From Longicatena caecimuris (GTDB lineage Bacteria > Bacillota_I > Bacilli_A > Erysipelotrichales > Erysipelotrichaceae): a stretch of 64,000 nt of DNA. Of the stretch, positions 37,801 through 45,700 are shown in pieces. Numbering within the stretch: position 1 is the stretch's first letter; each line of letters opens with the position of its first letter. The stretch covers positions 1-64,000 of the forward strand of contig NZ_SMBP01000007.1 in NCBI RefSeq assembly GCF_004341945.1, given 5' to 3'. The notes beneath the pieces were generated by a model. The model saw only the letters and a list, made by a program, of their open reading frames with translations, made no database searches and was not told the DNA's origin. A program made the position numbers and the translations under genes.

Positions 37801-40444
37801 AGTTATTCGCACATCAAGTGTTGAAGGATATCGTGGCGGTGCCAGTATTGCTGCTACCGGTGTCAATCAAACACAAACAACCGGGTATGCCGGTGGTTAT
37901 GTCGGCTACATGGTTGGCGGACAAATTTGGGGGAATGCGACAACAGCTTGTAATATCGAAAAACTGCGTCGTGTAGATGGGACAAGTTATGTAGGAGGCT
38001 ATGCGGGTAAAGTAGATCCAGGCAGTGTCACACGTGTGGATACCGCAACCAAGCAAGGACTATTAAATCAGGTACTAAATTTATTGATAGCATCCCCAGC
38101 AGATCTTGTTCAAGTATTGAATGCAACGATATCAACCATCCGCTATGCCAAAGTATCCAGCTGGGATGATTGGGGCATTGTCGTAAATGGTGCTTATCAA
38201 GAGGGTGTAAATACAGCGTATGCAAAAGCAGCCGGAGGTTTTGCCGGAAGTTTATCAGGCGCGGTATTAGGAGAAGAAAAGACGGCAGATTCCGGTGTCC
38301 ATTTAGATCGTTTACGTTCTGTTATTGGAGGAGATCATGTTGGAGGTTGTTTTGGAATAGGTGATGTCGATGCAGCAGCACAAGTATCTGGAGATGAAAC
38401 AACCAATATCTTACATCTTATTAAAACCGGTGGTATTGATGTATTGGATACTTTCCGCACCTATGTATACCATAGTGAGGTTAAAGGAAGTCCACAGGCT
38501 GGCTTACATGTTAGCGCACATACGGAATCATCCCAAGGAAGCAATGCATCTTTAGTTTATTATGGCAATGCCGGCGGCTTTGGCGGCAGCTTATTGGATG
38601 GCTCTATCAAGAATAGTACCGTGACCAATCTAGCAAAAGTTGAAGGCTTAAATAACACCGGCGGTTTTGTTGGCTATTGTGGCAAGAGCGGTGTCGTTGA
38701 TGCTGATAAGCTAGATGTTTTAGAAGGTAGCTTTGGAGAACTACTTGGCGGCTCTTTAGGTGTACTGGATGTTTTTGGCTCTAATATCCACGATAGTAAG
38801 GTATCCGGTATTGCGGGTGGTTACCTTGTAAACAGTGGGCAAGGAACACAGCCAATTGCCGGTGGCTTTATCGGTTATGGTAATCTTGCCCGCATCGTGA
38901 ATTGTATTGCCGGTGGTGAAACACAGGAACAAGGAGTCAATCAGGTAGCCAGTCAAGGTATTGCCGGCGGCTTTATTGGCAAAACCGATTTTGCTTATCT
39001 GGCCGATGTACAATTTAAGTCAGAACTTGTCAACGCCTTGTTAACGGTTGTTTTAAATCCATTAGTAAAAGCGTTATATATAGACGATTTAGAAAATCTG
39101 GGTTTACTTGATATCCATCTTGGCATTCTTAAGGTAAAAGCTTTAAAAGATGGCGATGTAGTCAATCTGAACCTGTTAGGTTTAAAAATTTCGGTTAGTT
39201 TGTCAAAAAAATCATCAGAAAATCCAGCTGAAACCGATTTTGCGATTATTACCTTAGGAGATTCTACAATAAAGTTACCATGTAATGAGAATGGATTAAT
39301 AGACTCTGAGCAGAATGAACAAAACGTCCGCGTCACTTTAATCAAAGCAAATCGAACAAAAGTAGAAAATAGTAAAGTTAACGGTACAAAGTTTGGCTAT
39401 GATGTATTTGGCGGCGGAGCGAATAATGACAAGGATGCGCAGAAAGAAGAAGGTAGCAGCGGTGGTTTTGTTGGTTTTAACAAAGAAGGACTCTTCTTCG
39501 ATAACACGATGGAATTATGTGATACCATCAAGGGTACAGCAAATTCAATTGGACCTTTTACAGGAAAGAGTAGTCTTGCTTCAAGCTATGACTTCAATAC
39601 GATTGAAAAGGTAGAAGGTGAAAATAATCTCTATCACATTTATCGAAAAGTGAACAGGATATATAACGAAATAGCAAAAGATACGTCCATCTTAACTAAT
39701 ATAGCGACAATTGTTGATGATTGGAATGCATATAGCATTAAACATATCGTCAATGTAAAAGAATTTGAAACGCTGAAAGATGCGCAGCTTGTATCATCTA
39801 CTTCACAGCAAGCAATTCCATTAAATGCTTATGTATCACCAGCAAAAGCAGTGCTGATGGATGATGCATCATCTGGGACTAATGCTTCTGATACAACCAA
39901 ACCAGAACCATCACAGGAACAAGATCCATGCGATGAGTTCTTGAAACTCACAATCAATAAAGTTTGGAAAGATAGTGATAATCGCGATCAGCTGCGACCA
40001 GACAAGATCAACATTACTCTGCAACGAACATGGAAAGAAAATAAGGAAGAGAAAAGTGAAATTGTAACGGGATATGAGAGTTATGTCATCAATGGGGATG
40101 CAACAAAAGCAACTTGGCAGCATGTACTTACAGATCTGCCAGCTTACAAGACAGCAGAGGATGGAAGTCTTTGTTATTACACCTATACAGTAAGTGAAAC
40201 AGCAATACCAGGCTATATTATCAAAATTGATAGTTCACAGGATCATACAACCTTTACGATTACCAATAGTCATTTTGCAATACTGCCAGATACCGGTGGC
40301 ATGGGAATCTTTATGTTTATTCTGGTGGGAGGCTGTATATTGATCGTTATGCTTTATAGTGATGTGATAAGGCATCAGAAAAGAAGAAAGGAGCGGCAAG
40401 CTATGAAGAAACAGCAGCGACAAAGTAATTCACCACCTGCTTGA
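31850..40444 (+). CDS. Giant LPxTG-anchored surface adhesin with GLUG-like repeats (putative pilus tip protein)
   Basis: The protein is about 2,865 residues. It has a signal peptide (KKIIMLCLCAALFIM), an acidic spacer, an N-terminal region (about 90-600) with repeated short strand motifs, and a central domain of about 34 GGxxG motifs (YAGGFAGRLLPG and similar) spaced 40-90 residues apart, probably a long beta-solenoid. A Cna_B domain follows (LTINKVWKDSDNR to TITNSH), then the sorting signal LPDTGG, a membrane helix and a basic tail. It is exported, then linked to wall or pilus by sortase. It heads the operon with a pilin and a class C sortase, as tip adhesins do. ATG 31868, preceded by CAGGGGAAAAGG, is an equally good start. 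Confidence 0.85.
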   Translation: MPQGKRMHKKIIMLCLCAALFIMQSGLLSADDFNAVDEQPIETLPEEKIETSASKVASEDTPTSDRNEEQSLLKQDKPDENNKETTVEENVQKDVKLSQDETALSTYYQDNKICIYNYKQLQLIGSGKPVYEGDVKGAIGNGEMIFIDDQPITYSLNQDYYLMQDIEFEKSSLWYYPQDFTGTIISYKERKEHVLYDETTDTIYIYNRYQLSLMQSANAEQEYVTTGDWNAETLGIGQVYTLKDGTHLTYGKAHTYVLASSFSIEEVTLKAAALAFTNTDQYPSVYDGREYFGQVVKTIDNKDYILIGNQKQLRAIGTDTKVTEPIWEVYEERTSILTSWQVKEDNADHPIRLYYPGDADLIKFDETFDWSNRELYAVKNGEHKLGDRQKLDGITITDATKCYNYYGSKLDVKQKLTYDATSTEPINIGKAGATYSNTANYIIFRDIYLTEDGTASGATVAWEPIENFTGTMIGQKGMVEGSNAIIHNVEINQTDAINQKSEGIFTKTYHEEYGIGFFRSLASGRDSNLQFSDEPILVSHITLDTVQVKTTTKSIDKNVSLIAGVLKVLGLGESLKDDPKSFATGALAGVVKGNVQIDNCQVTNLKGITNANNYTGGLIGYVSGITKYEAITGLIGGTLKTLSELLNALPVLGLGDLVTFLLDGGLLDVGSLIPIGYVNAVITNCSVSFASEASIIGNDYTGGFIGDIRGSIIHNAKVITNGDSEIQGTNYVGGFAGRAANQVIAGALSSLGIDLLGNFPVNTVFLNSQIQGSGKLNVTATSTENNAGYAGGFVGSMSNSYAIDCSVKNLSKVSGKDYVGGFSGKADMGDVADINESDDDKQGLLKLVQGLLSSILSGDKNIQILNLVGMRPSVMTGIEVSGQQIAIIASGKHAGGLTGYAGAVQISNTEELKDDTKTTTKEVQRVLTKNNISYTYDKKGNEVSASTSLTVSAIEHAGGGIGKATMTSLSDVLGSTVKAADYMRFEVKDITIQGGTTGLKVEATGANSNAGGVIGYGLGGEVRNVNLTNLASISAGKNAGGFAGYFGSGTLASVGGVDVLGLGLIQADGILSLADMVETMVYDSSISGTTTGFRVVTSETDSHSGGFIGNCISGKVKRASVTALQSVSAPMDAGNAGGFIGYAKAGDALATVGNSTNLAGINLTNLLGVMSALTPEFQDITLTYVVNGADPQVSAQIAGGVIGDGQAVDMNYRVNHPDAGDTSAEAKTTISGLAYVKGTAYAGGFAGRLLPGDVAQTGSIKVLNLLDATQLLSVMDIAYPKLSDISITGEQLIVRATGKQGDVALGDAGGFLGHGKAVTIAHANITDVKEVIGAYHAGGYVGILRSGSVAEASDATGELLNSILGKLLNVKELTSVLQAASSTITDAKVSGHANDEGNAGLYVHTEVFEGNDISQAQGYAGGYVGEMQSGYIDNQANAVDGQKGTAVEHLWKVEGLRYAGGFGGLVQAGSVAEVGQDSSLLNQLTQFNDTLSVIQAFVPVIQHASIRSIASGMRVHVSGSDTQDNTNDVNTGSAGGYIGYASGVQISNCDVQKLQNTKVVEPKDLQTREANSYFDGTSDYAIKGYRYAGGYFGKVVIGSTAAIGGVKVLDKVLQLANAASALNVVVSIVEHSDVYGDASGFNVIASDTSGKIGKAGGFAGDMQGTQVQDANVYRFAHIIARESAGGYAGTIQPGDVADVVTGTSVLGGLIQADNLVSVLRTFVPTIKNSETTCIPCGGVVRADAQSSDGVLRGLAGGYVGHNFGGQIWGNDGSDWKSSAYTGPQRKASIKRIRSVYGVEYAGGYTGLMQCANVADTGSLHLLFDLITLDNPLTVMQAVYPSEKQTTVSGPLRNLDMAEWNAWVKAVGVYGAYGQQLKELGEVNTAEEFTNIIQKYAYGYAVSAGRNQDAATSIQGSAAGGYVGRMEGGTITDAIAQDLKISNAYRSAGGFAGEMITGTVAQTGDIDLANVKLAGTIPAIESFVPVIRTSSVEGYRGGASIAATGVNQTQTTGYAGGYVGYMVGGQIWGNATTACNIEKLRRVDGTSYVGGYAGKVDPGSVTRVDTATKQGLLNQVLNLLIASPADLVQVLNATISTIRYAKVSSWDDWGIVVNGAYQEGVNTAYAKAAGGFAGSLSGAVLGEEKTADSGVHLDRLRSVIGGDHVGGCFGIGDVDAAAQVSGDETTNILHLIKTGGIDVLDTFRTYVYHSEVKGSPQAGLHVSAHTESSQGSNASLVYYGNAGGFGGSLLDGSIKNSTVTNLAKVEGLNNTGGFVGYCGKSGVVDADKLDVLEGSFGELLGGSLGVLDVFGSNIHDSKVSGIAGGYLVNSGQGTQPIAGGFIGYGNLARIVNCIAGGETQEQGVNQVASQGIAGGFIGKTDFAYLADVQFKSELVNALLTVVLNPLVKALYIDDLENLGLLDIHLGILKVKALKDGDVVNLNLLGLKISVSLSKKSSENPAETDFAIITLGDSTIKLPCNENGLIDSEQNEQNVRVTLIKANRTKVENSKVNGTKFGYDVFGGGANNDKDAQKEEGSSGGFVGFNKEGLFFDNTMELCDTIKGTANSIGPFTGKSSLASSYDFNTIEKVEGENNLYHIYRKVNRIYNEIAKDTSILTNIATIVDDWNAYSIKHIVNVKEFETLKDAQLVSSTSQQAIPLNAYVSPAKAVLMDDASSGTNASDTTKPEPSQEQDPCDEFLKLTINKVWKDSDNRDQLRPDKINITLQRTWKENKEEKSEIVTGYESYVINGDATKATWQHVLTDLPAYKTAEDGSLCYYTYTVSETAIPGYIIKIDSSQDHTTFTITNSHFAILPDTGGMGIFMFILVGGCILIVMLYSDVIRHQKRRKERQAMKKQQRQSNSPPA
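33688..39486 (+). repeat. Array of about 34 degenerate GGxxG repeat motifs in the adhesin
   Basis: Counting by eye, the motif (Y/N/H/S)-(A/V/T)-G-G-(F/Y/V)-x-G occurs about 34 times. Motifs come in alternating pairs: one followed by G-V-A--G----L--LL----LSV-----P-I, the next by G--V--A-V--L--V. This implies about 15-17 two-motif units of roughly 130 residues. DNA copies have diverged, though the string gccggtggt recurs often. It resembles GLUG-type solenoid repeats. Confidence 0.75.
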
Positions 40445-40493
40445 TACAAAGCAGAAAAAATATTCATAACAGAAAAGGAAAGAGGGAAAACAA

Positions 40494-42095
40494 ATGAAAA
40501 GAATATTTGCAAGTTTTATGGCAGTGGCAGTTGCCTTTGTCATGGTGTTAGGGTTTGGTAAGCCAATCACGGCTGCGGATGGACAAGGAAGTTTAACAAT
40601 CAACGGTACGAAAGATGGTAAAACGGTGGAATTGTATCAATTGTTTAGTGCTACAAAAAGTGGTGATAATGTCGCATATACATTGAATCCGGATTTTGCG
40701 GATTATTTCCTTACGTTACCTGAATGTACTGGTAAGGCAGATGATGCTTTGTCAACTGCTGCATATGATTATGTAAGTGGATTAAATGAGGATACAGCTA
40801 AAGTAGCTTTTGCCAAAAATGTTCTAAATTGGTTAGTCACCACAGAAAAAGGAAAAACAATAAATACGACAAAATCTGAGACAGCTAATGCAGATAGTTT
40901 AACGATAGCAGATATATCATACGGATATTATTTGGTTTATCCAAAGGGTGCAGCAGACACAGTAAATGGGACTAATGAATTAGTAAAGAGTCCAGCTATG
41001 TTAGTTAGTATTCATAAAACTGAAACAACAATTAATATGAAAAGTACATATCCGACAGTGGATAAGGTAATCGTAGATGGAAACACTAATATAGCAAAAG
41101 ATGCAAATGTCGGTGACACAGTAACTTTTAAATTGACATCCGTTGTTCCTGATATGACCGGTTATAGTAGTTATACCTTTAACTTTAAGGATACATTATC
41201 AGAGGGTTTAACATTTGGCGAGATTAGCAGTGTGAAAATAGGGGAAAAGATTTTAACGGAAGATAATACAGATACACCGAAAGAGAATACATATACTTTA
41301 ACTAAAAATGGGCAAAGCATTACAATAACCTTTAATAACTTTATTTCTAACAAGGATTCAGTAGGAGCATCAATAGAGGTTACGTATACAGCTATTTTAA
41401 ATGAAAAAGCAGTTTCCGGAATGAATCCGAATTCCAATAGCGCAACTGTAGAGTATAGCAATGACCCATCGAATCCAGCAACAGGAACTGAAGACTCTGA
41501 GCCTAGTGTAGTTGATGTACATACTTTTGATTTTACGATTTATAAGTATTATTTAACAGATACAAATGATGCTGAATCAAAAACACCTTTAGCTGGGGCA
41601 CAATTTGAATTGTATAAAGCAGATGGTACTTCTAAAATTAATTTAATTGCCTTTACTGGAGGAAATTACCGACAGGCTACTTCAGAGGAGGCAAATAAAG
41701 AAGGTTTTACTTCAGTTGTTATAACCTCTGATGATGATGGTAAAGTAAAAATAAGTGGACTTGATGCTGGAACTTATAAGTTAAAAGAAATCAAAGCTCC
41801 TGATGGTTACAATAAACTTGTAGGAGATGTAACGATCAAGATTGCGCCAACTTATAATACTAGTACACAAAAATTAGAGAAAGTGGATGTTACATATACA
41901 ATAGGAGATCAATCAAAAACAATAACAATAACAAATAAAGATGCTTCTCCAGAAATCCCAATTGAGAATAAATCAGGCAGTGTATTACCGGATACAGGTG
42001 GGAATGGTACGATTATGTTCACTATCGTTGGTGTTGGTATTTTAGCAGTGATGATTAGCTGTTCTGTCATTAGTAGAAAACGCAGAAGAGCATAA
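40494..42095 (+). CDS. Major pilin (isopeptide-forming LPxTG backbone pilin)
   Basis: The 533-residue protein has a signal peptide cut near residue 28 (KPITAADG). The first domain (about 30-180) carries SLTIADISYGYYLVYP, typical of SpaA-type pilins. The D2-type fimbrial isopeptide domain begins at YPTVDKVIVDGN, whose Lys is placed like the pilin-motif Lys that sortase C links to the next subunit. A Cna_B/prealbumin-like domain follows (LAGAQFELYKADGT to GTYKLKEIKAPDGYNKL, with the E-box). It ends with LPDTGG, a helix and RKRRRA. Subunits polymerise into the shaft. It lies 50 bases behind the adhesin and 110 before the sortase. Confidence 0.92.
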   Translation: MKRIFASFMAVAVAFVMVLGFGKPITAADGQGSLTINGTKDGKTVELYQLFSATKSGDNVAYTLNPDFADYFLTLPECTGKADDALSTAAYDYVSGLNEDTAKVAFAKNVLNWLVTTEKGKTINTTKSETANADSLTIADISYGYYLVYPKGAADTVNGTNELVKSPAMLVSIHKTETTINMKSTYPTVDKVIVDGNTNIAKDANVGDTVTFKLTSVVPDMTGYSSYTFNFKDTLSEGLTFGEISSVKIGEKILTEDNTDTPKENTYTLTKNGQSITITFNNFISNKDSVGASIEVTYTAILNEKAVSGMNPNSNSATVEYSNDPSNPATGTEDSEPSVVDVHTFDFTIYKYYLTDTNDAESKTPLAGAQFELYKADGTSKINLIAFTGGNYRQATSEEANKEGFTSVVITSDDDGKVKISGLDAGTYKLKEIKAPDGYNKLVGDVTIKIAPTYNTSTQKLEKVDVTYTIGDQSKTITITNKDASPEIPIENKSGSVLPDTGGNGTIMFTIVGVGILAVMISCSVISRKRRRA

Positions 42096-42107
42096 GTAAA
42101 AAGGAAG

Positions 42108-42142
42108 AACAGGGCTTTCTTTAAGAAAATCACCTGTTTTTT
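42108..42142 (+). terminator. Partial terminator between pilin and sortase genes
   Basis: AACAGG (42108-42113) pairs with CCTGTT (42133-42138), followed by TTTT. The six-pair stem and long loop suggest incomplete termination, leaving less message for the sortase than for the pilin. Confidence 0.5.
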
Positions 42143-42178
42143 CCGCAATGGGCATGAGAAAGCTTGTGCCTATTGCGG
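42143..42178 (+). other. Stable 12-base-pair stem-loop ahead of the sortase gene
   Basis: CCGCAATGGGCA (42143-42154) pairs with TGCCTATTGCGG (42167-42178) with one G-T wobble and a 12-base loop. There is no T-run after it, so it is not a terminator. It could mark an mRNA processing site or protect the 5' end of the sortase message. Confidence 0.6.
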
Positions 42179-42205
42179 AAGAAAGATAAGATTGAGGATG
42201 AGGCT

Positions 42206-43060
42206 ATGAAAAGACGAATCTTTATGTGTTTGCGAATATGTGGCTATCTGATAGGGTTAGGTATCTTATTTTATCCGGCTATTAGCAATTATTTGAATCA
42301 GCGACATGCGACAACGATTGCTACAGATTATGAACAAGAAGTATCACATATTACGCAACAGCAAGAAGATGAAATGATGCAAAAGGCATTGGCATATAAT
42401 CGAACATTAATTGGAAACAGTGAGATACTTGATCCCTTCAGTGAAGAAGCGAAACAGTTGAAGCATACTACTTATGATAAACTGCTAGATATAGATGGAA
42501 ATGGCATGCTTGGTTATATTGAGATACCGAAGATTCATATTTTATCGCCAATTTATCACGGAATAAGCGAACGTGTATTACAATCTGGTATCGGACATTT
42601 ACCAGAAACTTCTTTGCCGGTGGGCGGGGAAACAAGTCATACGGTATTATCTGGACATCGGGGATTGCCTAGCGCAAAACTTTTTACCGATCTAGATAAA
42701 ATGGAAAAAGGGGACGTATTTTACATCAAAGTTTTGCATCATACCCTTGCTTATCAGGTGGATCAGATACTAACTGTGAAACCAACACAAACCCAGGCGT
42801 TATCCATAGTAGAAGGAAAAGATTATGTAACTTTATTGACGTGTACGCCTTATGCGATAAATACACATCGCCTATTAGTGAGAGGAACAAGGATTCCTTA
42901 TGAGGAAGCTGTTAAAATAGCTGATGAAATGGAATTAAAGGCTGAATTGCCATTCTATATTAAAGCATTAGGTGTTGCATGTATTGTATTAATTGGGGTA
43001 TATATAAGTGTAAAGTGGTATGTACGAAAGAAAGGAAACGCATATGAAGAAAGGAAATAA
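42206..43060 (+). CDS. srtC: Class C (pilin-polymerising) sortase
   Basis: The 284-residue enzyme has membrane helices at both ends (ICGYLIGLGILFY near 12-24; ALGVACIVLIGVYISVKW near the C-terminus), typical of class C. The catalytic His is in LSGHRGLPSAKLF, the Cys in TLLTCTPYA and the Arg in HRLLVRGTRI. A DPF motif near residue 78 (EILDPFSEE) matches the lid that covers the active site in pilus sortases. It links pilins through the Lys of the pilin motif and the Thr of LPxTG. Its end overlaps the next gene. The ATG follows GAGGATGAGG. Confidence 0.95.
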   Translation: MKRRIFMCLRICGYLIGLGILFYPAISNYLNQRHATTIATDYEQEVSHITQQQEDEMMQKALAYNRTLIGNSEILDPFSEEAKQLKHTTYDKLLDIDGNGMLGYIEIPKIHILSPIYHGISERVLQSGIGHLPETSLPVGGETSHTVLSGHRGLPSAKLFTDLDKMEKGDVFYIKVLHHTLAYQVDQILTVKPTQTQALSIVEGKDYVTLLTCTPYAINTHRLLVRGTRIPYEEAVKIADEMELKAELPFYIKALGVACIVLIGVYISVKWYVRKKGNAYEERK

Positions 43061-43775
43061 ACGATATAAAATCAGTATTGGTATTTTCTTCTGCAGTCTG
43101 CTTTTTATAATGCCTTTTGGTATTGCATACGCAAAGGAATATGGAAATGTCATTATCAAAGCAATCATACAAAAGGATGGTGATGATAGGCACGCATTAC
43201 AAAATGTATCGTTTGCGATATACAAAGTTGCCGATTGGAAAGATTCAGAATGGACTCAAAGTGGTGATTTTCTGCATGTATCACTGAATTTAGATGATAT
43301 GGATTCTTTGCATCAAAAACAAAATGCTCAAATGTTAGCCGATTATGTACATGAGCATGGTTTAAAAGGTATACAGAGTACAACTAATAGTCAAGGTGAA
43401 GCGGTTTTTACTAAGCAAGAAGCGGGGATGTATTTATTAGTACAAGAAAAGCAGGCAACTCTACAAGACAGTATTTATAGCAGTGCCCCATCGTTGTTTA
43501 GTGTTCCATTGCAGATGGATGGGAAAGAACAATGGGAAGTTGTGATAGAACCAAAATTTGAAAACAAAACTTTACCAATACAAGACGATGATTCTTCTGC
43601 CTCTCATCAAAAAGACCCCTCTTCCGCAACGGGGAATGATGCATCATCTTCTGCAAATAAAGATGTGCAGACGAAAGATATTACCAGGAGAATAGAGATC
43701 TTGAGCCTTTTCTTAGGCAGTGGAGGGCTATTGCTGCTCTATGGAAAGTATAGAAAAGCAAGTCAAAATTTATGA
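43044..43775 (+). CDS. Minor pilin / pilus accessory protein with degenerate sorting signal
   Basis: The 243-residue protein has a signal peptide (about 1-32, ending GIAYAKE), then a Cna_B-like pilin domain (NVIIKAIIQKDG, VSFAIYKVADW, GEAVFTKQEAGMYLLVQEK). A Ser/Asp-rich linker follows (SSATGNDASSSANKD), and then a hydrophobic helix with a basic end. Before the helix, where a sorting motif of LPxTG or V-TGD-T type is expected, stands VQTKDIT, with Lys replacing the key Gly. It may be anchored by another route or act as a pilus base or initiator. The ATG at 43044 overlaps the sortase gene. Confidence 0.78.
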   Translation: MKKGNKRYKISIGIFFCSLLFIMPFGIAYAKEYGNVIIKAIIQKDGDDRHALQNVSFAIYKVADWKDSEWTQSGDFLHVSLNLDDMDSLHQKQNAQMLADYVHEHGLKGIQSTTNSQGEAVFTKQEAGMYLLVQEKQATLQDSIYSSAPSLFSVPLQMDGKEQWEVVIEPKFENKTLPIQDDDSSASHQKDPSSATGNDASSSANKDVQTKDITRRIEILSLFLGSGGLLLLYGKYRKASQNL

Positions 43776-43797
43776 AGAAATTGTAAATAATTGACGG

Positions 43798-43826
43798 TTG
43801 ACAAAAAAGATGAATTGCGATAAAGT
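43798..43826 (+). promoter_or_regulatory. Promoter of the lysine riboswitch operon
   Basis: TTGACA (43798-43803), 17-base spacer, TAAAGT (43821-43826); a second TTGACG lies at 43791. Confidence 0.7.
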
Positions 43827-43843
43827 AGGAAAGACAAAAAAAT

Positions 43844-44047
43844 CATATAGAGGCAGCGATGCGTCAGAGTAGGAGTAGGAGCCGGCAGGCAGTGAAAACT
43901 TTGAAAGGTAATCATCGCCGAAGGTGATTTTCCGGCGGGGAAGTTATCTGGGGTTATCTGGAAATACCGATAACACTCCTTCATGTAAGATGAAGAGGAG
44001 CTATTGACACTCGAACTATGGAGTCGTGCAATAGCGCGACTTTTTTG
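43844..44047 (+). ncRNA. Lysine riboswitch (L box) with terminator
   Basis: The leader carries the conserved L-box pieces in order: ATAGAGGCAGCGATGCG, AGAGTA, GTGAAAAC, GAAAGG, CATCGCCGAAGG, CTGGGGTTATC, CCGATAACACT and GAGGAGCTAT. The first and last pair to close the aptamer. Downstream, AGTCGTGC (44022-44029), AATA, GCGCGACT (44034-44041) and TTTTTT form a terminator. In known members lysine binding favours termination, so the operon is shut off when lysine is plentiful. The downstream ABC importer is therefore probably a lysine transporter. Confidence 0.93.
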
Positions 44048-44071
44048 TGTATTAAGAAAAGAGGTAAAAAA

Positions 44072-44917
44072 ATGAAACTTAAGAAATTATCAACAGCCGC
44101 ATTGGCAATGACATTTGTGCTTTCCGGATGTGGAGGAAGCGAAGATGATGGAAAAAATGTATCTAGCGTAACTGGTAAAGAAAAGTTTGTAGTTGGTATG
44201 GAATGTAACTATGCGCCATTTAATTGGCAGAGCAATGAGCAGACAGATACCAGTGTAGCAATCGGTGGAGCCGGTTATTGTGATGGCTATGATGTACGTG
44301 TGGCACGTTATGTGGCAGAACAGTTGGATCGTGAAATCGAAGTTAAAAAAGTTAGCTGGGAAGGATTACAGCCAGCATTGAATTCAGGTGAGATTGATGC
44401 GGTGATTGCTGGGATGACAGCCGATGATAAACGCCGCGCAGGTATGGATTTTACTACGCCATATTATGAAAGTGAAATGGTTATGATCGTTCGTAAGAGT
44501 GATAAAAAGGTTGCAAAATACAATGATATTCAACAATTTAAGGGCAAAACCGTTATTGGTCAGAAGAGTACGAATTATGATACGGTCATTGATCAAATCA
44601 AAGGGGTAAAGCATGCAACACCAAAAGCGACTTATCCTGAAATGATCGTGGCTTTACAGAAAAAAGAAGTGGATGGTATTACAGCGGAACTTCCTGTAGC
44701 TGAAGGGGCAGTTGCGGCTAATAAGGATCTTACCATTGTACATTTCAAAAAAGGGAAGGGCTTTGACATTGATACAAGTGTTTCTATTGCTATGAAGAAA
44801 GGGACTAGTGATTCCCAGCTCTTTAAAGACGTTCAAAAAGCAGTTGATAATCTTTCTAAGAAAACGCGAGATGAATGGATGAAAGAAGCACGAAAAGCTC
44901 AGCCTAAGGCAGAATAA
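44072..44917 (+). CDS. Amino-acid (probably lysine) ABC importer substrate-binding lipoprotein
   Basis: The 281-residue protein has a lipoprotein signal with lipobox VLSGC (Cys near residue 21), then a type II periplasmic-binding fold of the polar amino-acid family (SBP_bac_3). Family features are VGMECNYAPFNW, SWEGLQPALNSGEIDAVIAG, MDFTTPYYESEMVMIV and VIGQKSTNYDTVI. It is anchored on the outer membrane face and delivers the ligand to the permease. The lysine riboswitch upstream suggests lysine. The ATG at 44072 follows AGAGGT; an in-frame earlier codon lies inside the riboswitch terminator and is rejected. Confidence 0.92.
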   Translation: MKLKKLSTAALAMTFVLSGCGGSEDDGKNVSSVTGKEKFVVGMECNYAPFNWQSNEQTDTSVAIGGAGYCDGYDVRVARYVAEQLDREIEVKKVSWEGLQPALNSGEIDAVIAGMTADDKRRAGMDFTTPYYESEMVMIVRKSDKKVAKYNDIQQFKGKTVIGQKSTNYDTVIDQIKGVKHATPKATYPEMIVALQKKEVDGITAELPVAEGAVAANKDLTIVHFKKGKGFDIDTSVSIAMKKGTSDSQLFKDVQKAVDNLSKKTRDEWMKEARKAQPKAE

Positions 44918-44932
44918 GGAGGAGTTTCTTAC

Positions 44933-45700
44933 ATGGTAATTGCTGCTGTTCCTGAAGGAATGCTGCCAAAAGCCTGGTGGATATTCCAAAACAATATACC
45001 ATTATTATGGTATGGTATTAAGATTACGTTAATGTTGGCAGTATTGGGCACTTTCTTCGGTTTATTGATTGGTCTAGTGCTTGGTGGTGTCAGAGCCGTA
45101 AAAATAGAGCCGCGTGATCGTATGCCAATACGTATAGTAAAACGTATCTTGCATAGCATTGTGGCAGTATATGTATGGTTTTTTAGGGGTACGCCAATGA
45201 TGGTACAGGCAATGTTTCTGTATTATGCATTGCGCCCTTATCTGGGATGGAGTGCTAATGTTGCTGGAGTCGTCATCATATCTGTAAACACGGGTGCTTA
45301 CATGTCCGAAATCATACGAGCAGGGATTCAATCTATCGATAAGGGGCAAATTGAGGCTGCTCGAAGTCTTGGTATGACAAATACACAGACCATGACAGCC
45401 ATCGTTTTACCACAAGCCATTCGCAACTCCTTCCCTTCTTTAGGCAATGAATTAATTGTTAATATCAAAGATAGTTCTATGCTGAATGTCATTGGCGTAA
45501 TGGAATTGTTTTTCCAATCTAGTTCTGTAGCGGGAAGTATGATGCTGTTTACGGAAACCTTTCTATCTACCTGTGTTATTTATTTGCTATTGACGAGTGC
45601 TGCTACGCTATTGTTGACATGGATTGAAAAACGTCTGCATATGCCTAAGACTTCCTTTCCGACTAGTCAAAGCGTACCTAAGGCAGGTGATTTGGCATGA
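44933..45700 (+). CDS. Amino-acid ABC importer permease (HisM/GlnP family)
   Basis: The 255-residue permease has about five to six helices and the EAA loop [20 protein letters not shown] followed by [16 protein letters not shown], diagnostic of polar amino-acid permeases. The early segment [12 protein letters not shown] is also family-typical. It forms a homodimer in the membrane with the ATPase of the next gene. It sits 15 bases behind the binding protein and overlaps the ATPase gene by ATGA. The ATG follows AAGGAGGAG. Confidence 0.93.
   Translation: MVIAAVPEGMLPKAWWIFQNNIPLLWYGIKITLMLAVLGTFFGLLIGLVLGGVRAVKIEPRDRMPIRIVKRILHSIVAVYVWFFRGTPMMVQAMFLYYALRPYLGWSANVAGVVIISVNTGAYMSEIIRAGIQSIDKGQIEAARSLGMTNTQTMTAIVLPQAIRNSFPSLGNELIVNIKDSSMLNVIGVMELFFQSSSVAGSMMLFTETFLSTCVIYLLLTSAATLLLTWIEKRLHMPKTSFPTSQSVPKAGDLA

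Noticed and set aside
31850-40444. Minus-strand and off-frame open frames inside the adhesin
   Set aside because: They follow from the repetitive Gly/Ala codons of the adhesin, lack ribosome sites and encode low-complexity sequence.
44018-44071. Longer N-terminus for the amino-acid binding protein
   Set aside because: It would be encoded by the lysine riboswitch terminator and would bury the lipoprotein signal.
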